Source of the DNA: Kingdonia uniflora
Lineage: Eukaryota > Streptophyta > Magnoliopsida > Ranunculales > Circaeasteraceae
Direction of reading: 5' to 3'
Length of the DNA stretch: 64,000 nt
NCBI GenBank assembly: GCA_014058105.1
Contig: JACGCM010001659.1
Coordinates: forward strand, 992,001-1,056,000
A program made the translations under genes and the position numbers. The notes under the pieces were generated by a model. The model was not told the DNA's origin. It ran no database searches and was given only the letters and a program-made list of their open reading frames with translations. The stretch's first letter is position 1, and the number at the start of each line of letters is the position of its first letter. Of the stretch, positions 57,613-64,000 are shown one piece after another.

Positions 57613-57887
57613 ATTATATTTTTTGGTCATTGGTTCGTAGGAAAATGAATTACATTTGCATGAATGAGATTGTCGGGGGACAACTGTGGTGACCTGATGA
57701 AAGCTGCTCAAAAAAGATGGAAAATGTGAAAGCTTTTGAGATATCGGTGGAAAATATTATCTCTGTTATAGCGGCACACCCGAATTACATTGGCCTCATC
57801 ATAATGTGTGCACTCGTATTCACCCGATCATTCAAAACACCATTTGAGAATAGTGAATGAGGATAAAGTAAGGAGCTTTAAATAAGG
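57300..57887. repeat. second copy of the 590-bp duplicated segment
   Basis: Partner of 55122-55711, here attached to a complete MITE left half. Similarity continues past the MITE tip at 57612 for about 270 bp, so the duplication involved flanking DNA and was not just two MITE insertions. Confidence 0.75.
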
Positions 57888-58502
57888 AGGAATAAAGATT
57901 AAAAAAAATGTATCTTTCACCACATCGGCTAGATCAAGGGTTGAGATTAAAAGCTTATGGTTGTCCTTATAAAACCATCAGTACCCTTATTAACCAGGGT
58001 CAGCGATATTGGTTCTCTCCCTTAATGGTAGTTCTTCCCTAGAATACAAAAAAGAGAAACGTGAATCTCGAAGACACAAAATACAAATAGGGAAACAAAA
58101 ATTCTAAAGCCTTCCCTTATTCTAAAGCCTAGACTAGAATCCTGCAAGACTCTACCAAGTACTAAAATCTTAAAGAGTTGTGATTTTTTAATATAACTAA
58201 AGTAAATTATCTAAGAAACTCTGGTAATTCACAAAATATGTAGAAGTCTGTCTGTAGTAGTCGATCCTCACATTAGTAGCAATTTCCAGCTTAACGGGAC
58301 AGGTTGTTACTTCTATGAAGATCTTGGTGTTGGACAGGGAGAGATGAGATTCAATAATATGTTAAGTTCCCATACAATTTACTTAAAATTCAATGGGTAC
58401 TATGATTTATTCACACATTTAGGTAACAACCCATGTCTAAAGGTGGAAAAAAAAGGGAAAGAGAGAAGAAAAAAAAATGTTGATAAATAGATAAGCTACT
58501 AA
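57888..58502. other. nothing recognised
   Basis: AT-rich DNA without open frames or repeat tips that I can identify. Confidence 0.4.
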
Positions 58503-58872
58503 GAGCATCTAGTGCAGGTTCTCTATAGTTAAAATAAAGAGGAGAAAGTACTAAAAACTATGTTTTTAGCCTCCCCAATTGGGTGGTTATTTTAGGTTTC
58601 AATACTCACTTTCCTCAATAATGAGGAGAGAAAAAAAAATGGGTAGCCACATAGGACAACTTTATTACGTGAAAAACCTTTTTTTAACTAAAATCAATAG
58701 TTATAAAGTGTTTGAATATTTTAAACTACTTTTTTAACCTTTTTTGTTTATATGTCATACTTTTCTTTTGACAAAGAGTAGTTTTTGGGGAGTCTATTTT
58801 TTTGACTTTTTCAAATATTACTTTCCAACTCATCTTGCTAGCTATACTTTAGTTAGGCTATACCTGATGCTC
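58503..58872. mobile_element. Tourist/PIF-Harbinger-like MITE
   Basis: 370 bp with tips GAGCATC / GATGCTC and a 3-bp duplication TAA on both sides (58500-58502, 58873-58875), the target of PIF/Harbinger elements. No ORF. The interior resembles that of 60455-60815 (AGTAGCCAC, GACTTTT-type phrases). Confidence 0.65.
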
Positions 58873-58875
58873 TAA

Positions 58876-59580
58876 TAACTCATAATGATAAGATAGATAG
58901 ATTAAAAGGCTAAATCCCGAAGCCAACACAACATCTACAAAGAAACTGAACCAGAGATTAAAGTCAACACACAAGCACATACACACACAACTTGTATGAG
59001 AAATAAGAAACCAAACTTAAATTGAGAGAGACTCACCTAAAACAAAAGGCTCCTAAAACAAAAGGCTTTGGGGATCCCAGGACCAGATTTTAGAAAATCT
59101 TACAATACTTTGGACCCTTTTCACCCACAACATCGGGCATGCTTGTCCCGGCCCTGCCGATGGTGGTGGGAGGGTCTGTAGTGGTATTGGGCGGAGAAGG
59201 ATTGGTGGTATGAGGGTCGGTAGTGATAGTAGTTGGTAGGGAGTCCGACTTCGAAGAACTGAACATGCTTGAGGACCTAGGGTTTATGGAATTTGAAGAG
59301 TTGGAGTGGGAGACAAAATTGCTTCGATTGAGTCAGAACTTTTAGACATGGTTATAAAGGGTGATTTAAAGTAGTGTTGAAGTTTTTGAAAGCTGAAATG
59401 AGGCAAATATATAAATTAAATCCCCAAACACAGCTAACATGCTTTGCCACGATGAGATGAGAACATGAGAAAGGAAGGTTCTTGAAGATTGAAATGATGT
59501 TTTGAGAGGACAACATAACAAAGGAGTGATATAGTACAATACACAAAGAAGATGCTTAGACCGAGAGGTATCGTAGTATA
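58876..59580. other. no gene recognised; possible first-exon-like GC-rich patch
   Basis: A GC-rich patch at about 59140-59260 (GGTGGTGGGAGGGTCTG) reads on the minus strand as a Ser/Pro/Leu-rich stretch after MSKSSDSIEAILSPTPTLQ (from about 59348), with a stop inside. It may be an unidentified gene fragment; evidence is weak. Confidence 0.25.
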
Positions 59581-59586
59581 GAGAGA

Positions 59587-59628
59587 GTGAGTGAGTGAGT
59601 GAGTGAGTGAGTGAGTGAGTGAGTGAGA
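59587..59628. repeat. (GTGA)n microsatellite
   Basis: About ten uninterrupted GTGA units, followed by GAGGGAGAGAAAA. Confidence 0.95.
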
Positions 59629-59760
59629 GGGAGAGAAAAAAAATATTGGTCTTCTCTCTTGCAGGAAGAACAACTATCTTCTTTATATTATGCTTGATTT
59701 AGGAGTCCTAACTCAATCAGAAAGACCAAATGGCCCTAAAGTAAATATTTATTTTGCCAA

Positions 59761-60034
59761 TTCCATCATCGTCCCACATGTCTATCTTGAAAAAGTAGGA
59801 GGATAGTTTTGTCATTTTGACAAAATTATTATTTACCGATTAAAGACTTGAACATCTGCCTTTAAAAAAAATATTCCAGTTTTGATTGATTTCCTGATTC
59901 CATCATCGTCCCACATGTCTATCTTGAAAAAGTAGGAGGATAGTTTTGTCATTTTGACAAAATTATTATTTACCGATTAAAGACTTGAACATCTGCCTTT
60001 AAAAAAAATATTCCAGTTTTGATTGATTTCCTGA
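59761..60034. repeat. perfect 137-bp tandem duplication
   Basis: Two copies (59761-59897 and 59898-60034) are identical by my reading, from TTCCATCATCGTCCCACATG to TTTGATTGATTTCCTGA. Perfect identity implies a very recent duplication or an assembly artefact. Confidence 0.92.
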
Positions 60035-60142
60035 TTTTATTATTACAAAAATAAAACTCTAGAAAGACTGTGATGGATTTGTAGAAACCATGACGACATT
60101 GCCAAAAACGGTTTATTTTATCCTATTATAACAAAGACGCAT

Positions 60143-60914
60143 AATTGTCAAGGACATGGGAGGCCTGAGAAGGACTATGAGAACTATCGATGGAAACACA
60201 CTAACTGTGATCTTCCGTGTTTTTATCAACAATTTTTTTTGGAGCTAATGAGATGGAAAACAACCGCTTTCATTGGCGACTCAGTTGCTCGCAGCCAGAT
60301 TGAATTTTTGTACTAGGTATTCTTATTTTGAGTACTTTTTCCAGTAGAAACTCTGAAAAACCACGGTGATCATAGAATGCACAATTGGTTATTCTAGTCG
60401 ACTTCTGCGATAATTATACGTCTATGGTCTCCGTAGCTCCTCTACAAGACTTTAAAGTATCCACAACAGCCTCCCTAAACTTATTTTAGGGAGGTTGGCT
60501 TTTGCAGACTCTCTATTAGGCTCCCTATCCCCATTTTTTCATTTCTCTCTCCTAAGTGACGAGGAGAGAAATTAAGCTTTTAGTTAGCCACGTATTCATT
60601 TTTATCTTGCATGGAAAGTAATTTTCATAAGTGGAAAGTGGTTTTGTCAAAGAAACCAATAATCCACGACTAAAAAAGGTAAAAAATATTTTTAACCACT
60701 TTTGCTTTTGACTTGGCTCTTTTATATAGGGAGTTTATTTTATCCTTGGTGTTTGGTTTGATGTAAAATTCATTAAAAAGTACTCTTTATTTAAAAGAGG
60801 TTATTGTGGATGCTTTTAGAACCTTTTGATTTCGCTCCTAAAGATGTGATCAAACTTCACCCGGATGTCCTTGACAAAAACTTCATGGAGTTCCTTCCAA
60901 CATTTGGCGACGTT
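60143..60914 (+). pseudogene. TBL-type (DUF231) acetyltransferase gene fragment, broken
   Basis: The first piece (60143-60314) reads NCQGHGRPEKDYENYRWKHT, then CDLP, then FFLELMRWKTTAFIGDSVAR. This is the TBL domain (cysteine-rich, RW motif) followed by the GDS esterase motif of trichome birefringence-like proteins, which O-acetylate wall polysaccharides in the Golgi. A stop follows shortly. A decayed stretch to about 60435 still shows RLWSP. After the MITE at 60455-60815 it resumes (60819-60914: FDFAPKDVIKLHPDVLDKNF, then MEFLPTF), then is cut by a CACTA-like MITE. The C-terminal DxxH motif is absent. The second piece most resembles the YLS7/TBL17 type, which is an inference. Confidence 0.72.
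60455..60815. mobile_element. Tourist/PIF-Harbinger-like MITE inside the TBL pseudogene
   Basis: 361 bp with tips AAGTATCCACAACAGCCTC and (complement) AAGCATCCACAATAACCTC, flanked by TTA on both sides (60452-60454, 60816-60818). No ORF. It separates the GDS part from the C-terminal part of the TBL pseudogene. Confidence 0.75.
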
Positions 60915-61195
60915 CACTACACAAAAAATGTCATTTTTACCATGAACCAGTTTAAAAATTGCCATGGATTTGGTCCTTGGAAACTATTACCATAGGCTAT
61001 GTCCGTGCCAATTTCTTAGAATCCGTTGTAATATAGATTTTGATGTTTAGTTCCACATCGCTCACATAGTCGAAGTTGAGTTGATCTACTCCCTTTATAA
61101 AGAGTTGTTTATATTTCTGCCTTCTTAAAACTTAGGCTTGTCTTTCAGGCCCAACTTTGTGGGCTTGACTTGGCTTTTTAAGCGATAGTTGTAGT
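60915..61195. mobile_element. CACTA-like MITE, 3'-truncated
   Basis: It begins CACTACACAAAAAATGTC within the TBL pseudogene and follows the copy at 57057 for about 280 bp, including the snRNA-type USE/TATA layout. It then stops matching after GGCTTGACTTGGC. The right tip is missing. Confidence 0.65.
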
Positions 61196-61204
61196 TAAAG
61201 AAAA

Positions 61205-61405
61205 GCAGTGACGAAGCTAGTGGTGTTCTAGGAGGGTTACTTAAACCCCCTGAACCCTTTGGAAATACCCTCATAAAGGGTTTGTACCCTAACTGGTTTA
61301 TCATTATCATTACAATTGAGTAGACAAGGGCTCAAGCACCATCTCGAACATAGTTTTTGTAAAATACCTTAACCCCCAAGAAGACAATACTGGCTCCACC
61401 ACTAC
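61205..61405. mobile_element. small MITE with GTGGCGGAGCCAG-type tips
   Basis: Left tip GCAGTGACGAAGCTAG and right tip, on the complement, GTAGTGGTGGAGCCAG form an imperfect inverted repeat of a type frequent in plant genomes. It is about 200 bp without ORF. The flanks are A-rich and a target-site duplication cannot be decided. Confidence 0.5.
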
Positions 61406-61675
61406 AAATAAGGTTAAAAAAAGAAGCTAAAAATAAAGAAAATTTTGTTAAAAGCTAATGCCTACACATATCTCTAATAAGTGTTCAAACAATCATTAGG
61501 GGCATCTTAATATAGGACTTAAAAGCTAAAGATGTTAAAGAAAATGTCCATTTGTCTGTCAACCATTTTCTTTATCTCTCCCCATCTCTGTTTCCTATAT
61601 TTTTTAATCTCTAAATCTTTTTCTTGATTTTTTTTCTTCTTTTTCATCTCTTTCCCTCACAACGAATTTCCTCAC
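61406..61675. other. AT-rich spacer, nothing recognised
   Basis: Short stretch with a T-rich tract at 61560-61650; no repeat tips or coding motifs seen. Confidence 0.4.
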
Positions 61676-64000
61676 AATGGGCCGTTTAGGTATTACATGG
61701 TGTTGATTGACGCATCGCTGAGATGGTCACACATTTGCTCACTTTCTAGTAGAAACTATGCATTCTTACGGTTATTGGCACAGATCATTCGGTTGCGGGC
61801 ACAGTTCCCAGGCCACCCGATCAAGTCGACTCGACTTGACAGAGCTGTAGATTTTAGCTCAAAAACATTTGGTGAGTATTGCACTACAAATGGGATGGAT
61901 CTAGAGCATCCAGTCCCACATGTCCATACCCATAATGGGATGGCAAAGAATCTAGTTAAGCGACAGTTAATCGCAAGGCCACTATTACTACGTACACAGC
62001 TTCCGGCAAGCATGTAGGGTTATGCAATCTTGTACGCCGCAACGCTAATTAGGATTCGTCCAACAGCATATCACCAATATTCCCCAAAGCAAGTAGTAAC
62101 TTGGCAGGAGCCCAGTGTCTACCATCTACGCACATTTGAATGTGTCGTGTAGGTGTCGATAACACCTCTACTACGCATGAAGAGGGGACCCCAGTGCTGA
62201 TAAGGTATATACGTGGGTTATGATTCACCATCTATTATCAGATATTTGGAACCTATGACAGTTGATTTATTCACTGCTAGATTTGACGATTATCATTTCG
62301 ATGAGACAATATTCCCGACATTAGGGGAGATAAAACACAAGAATGTCATAAGGTTTCTCAAAGAAACCCATCATTATCTTATTATGATTCCTTTTCACTA
62401 GTGGGTGAGAAGGAAGTCTAGCGATTGCTTCACTTACAACGAGTATCGATTGAGATGCCTGACACATTCAATGACATTGTTAAGGTAGTGAAAGGGTATG
62501 TACTTGTGGGTAATGTGCCTGCATGGTTGGAGATCTCGACAGGGACTCCCGTGGAACCAGCAAATGAATCAATGACATGTAAGACTCGTGGCCATCTGTG
62601 TGGCTCTTCAGACTTAGTTGACTACAATCGGCAAGTTAAGAGGACTAAGGGCATCACGACCAAGAATAGTAAGGGAGTACCTAGGACCCAACAAGAGTTT
62701 AAAAAAACCATCTGAAAAAGGAAAATGTAGTTACTAGATCCATGGTTGTATTTGAGGACATTCCCGTTGGGGCTCCTATACATGATAATAAAGAGGTTTC
62801 TATCAATTATGTCTTTAATGGCTTGACATGGGATCAAGCACAAATAGTTATCGACAACGTATTCACGTTTGTAGTTGCGCTTATAGTGATTGATGAGGAT
62901 CCTGAAGCACTTTTAGTAGACGAGTATCGTTGTTATACTGATTGGTCAAAGTGGGAGGATGCTATCAAGACGGAGCTCGACTCGCTGGCAAAATGTGAGG
63001 TTTTTGAAAAAAGTATTCGTAGGGACGACTCCAAAAGACCAGTCAGATATAAATGGATGTTTGTAAGGAAACGAAACGAAGATAGGGAGATTGTGAGGTA
63101 TAAAGCTAGATTAGTTGCCCAGGATTTCTCTCAGAGGCCTGGAATCGATTACGATGATACTTATTCTTTCATCATGAAGGTAATTATGTTTTGATATCTA
63201 ATCAGTCTATCGGTTGTGGAAGATAATGTTGATATCCATCTAATGGATATAATAACTGCATGTCTATATGAAAAATTGGATACGAACATCTACATGAAGC
63301 TACCGGATGAGTATAAGCTTCAGGAAGTAACTAATCCTAATGTCAGAGACATGTACGTAATAAAATTGGATAAGTCACTTTATGAATTGAAACAATCAGG
63401 GCTCATGTGGCATAATAGGTTGACTGAATATTTGAAGGTTGAAGGCTTTGCAAATAATCATATATGCCCTTGTGTCTTCACAAGGAAGACAAATATGGGG
63501 TTTGTGATCATAGCAGTGTAAGTAGATGATTTGAACATCATCGAAACTCATGAAGAGATTAGAAGAACCACGGAATACCTGAATAATTGAATAACTGAAT
63601 AAGGAATTCGAAATGAAAGACCTCAAAAAGACTAAGTTTTGTCTCAATTTGTAGATCGAACATCTTGGCAATGGTATTCTTGTACATCAAGCGACATATA
63701 CAGAGCGGATCCTTCAGAGATTCAGGGTCTGAGAATGTCCATCTTATGAGTATGCCCATGGCAGTTAGATCACTTAACTTGAAGGTTGACCAGTTCTGTC
63801 TGCCTAATGATGGGGATGAACTCCTTGGTTTGGATAAGCCTTACCTTGGGGCAATTTGTGTGTTATTATACCTTGCAGGGTGCACTAGACCGGATATATC
63901 TTTTGCGGTAAACTTGCTTGTGAGGCGTAGTTCAGTACCTACTCTTAGGCACTGGAAAGGTATTGAGCACATTTTGAGATATATGCACACGACACTACAG
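61676..64000 (+). pseudogene. Ty1/copia pol fragment: integrase and RT, 5'-truncated
   Basis: It starts abruptly inside integrase (FRYYMVLIDASLRWSH) with VPHVHTHNGMAKNLVKR. The usual catalytic Glu of NGLAES is Lys here, and the second block reads RLDRAVDF. A GYDSPSIIRYLEPMTVDLFT block follows. RT is seen from 62742 (VRYKWMFVRKRN, VRYKARLVAQDFSQRPGIDY) and 63216-63521 (LYELKQSGLMWH). The catalytic YVDD reads stop-VDD at about 63520. The RNase H side continues in pieces (CTRPDISFAVNLLVR near 63882) to the window edge. Gag and protease are absent. Confidence 0.88.

Noticed and set aside
57054..57615. Simple CACTA insertion with a 3-bp duplication
   Set aside because: The flanks (ACC and ATT) do not match and the right flank is shared with another copy, so a clean single insertion at these borders is not supported.

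Overview
The window is AT-rich plant nuclear DNA dominated by nested, mostly decayed transposable elements. It shows Ty3 Athila-type and Tat-type elements, Ty1/copia, a plant LINE with an RNase H domain, several MITEs, and a plant-specific single-finger C2H2 gene. A flowering plant is the natural reading; I cannot place it more precisely.

Layout. 1-7942: minus-strand Athila-like element cut by the window start (LTR 6825-7942). 7943-12530: patchwork of retroelement remnants: a Tat-like 3' end with LTR 9131-9750, a chromovirus pol piece, and LINE RNase H pieces split by an LTR-like stretch. 12531-18827: no recognised genes, with a run of 33 G. 18828-30021: complete but degenerate Athila-like element on the plus strand, whose 5' LTR holds a 604-bp solo LTR. 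30022-34132: the only intact host-type gene, a C2H2 zinc finger protein (31194-31874). 34133-38239: a small non-autonomous LTR element, a CACTA-like MITE containing a hAT-like MITE, and a second hAT-like repeat. About 38340-55112: Tat-lineage element (gag, protease, RT, RNase H, a second RNase H, integrase, 107-bp tandem repeats, antisense ORF). It is interrupted by an inverted-LTR element (39731-43589) and by a very young non-autonomous element (45761-50354). 55113-64000: CACTA-like MITE copies, a duplicated segment, a copia LTR, further MITEs, a broken TBL-type acetyltransferase gene, and a 5'-truncated copia pol fragment running off the end.

The strongest unusual structure is 39731-43589: two Athila-type LTRs in head-to-head inverted orientation, both ending outward in the U3 tip, flanked by a perfect 5-bp duplication GTGAG. 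It looks like one integration event of a palindromic or rearranged cDNA that carried little besides LTRs and the untranslated leader. The insertion order in the Tat element is clear. The Tat element came first. The inverted-LTR element is old (LTRs visibly diverged). The 45761-50354 element is recent (one difference between its 810-bp LTRs).

Limits: all homology calls rest on motifs read by eye. Divergence statements are rough. Boundaries without a stated target-site duplication are approximate.
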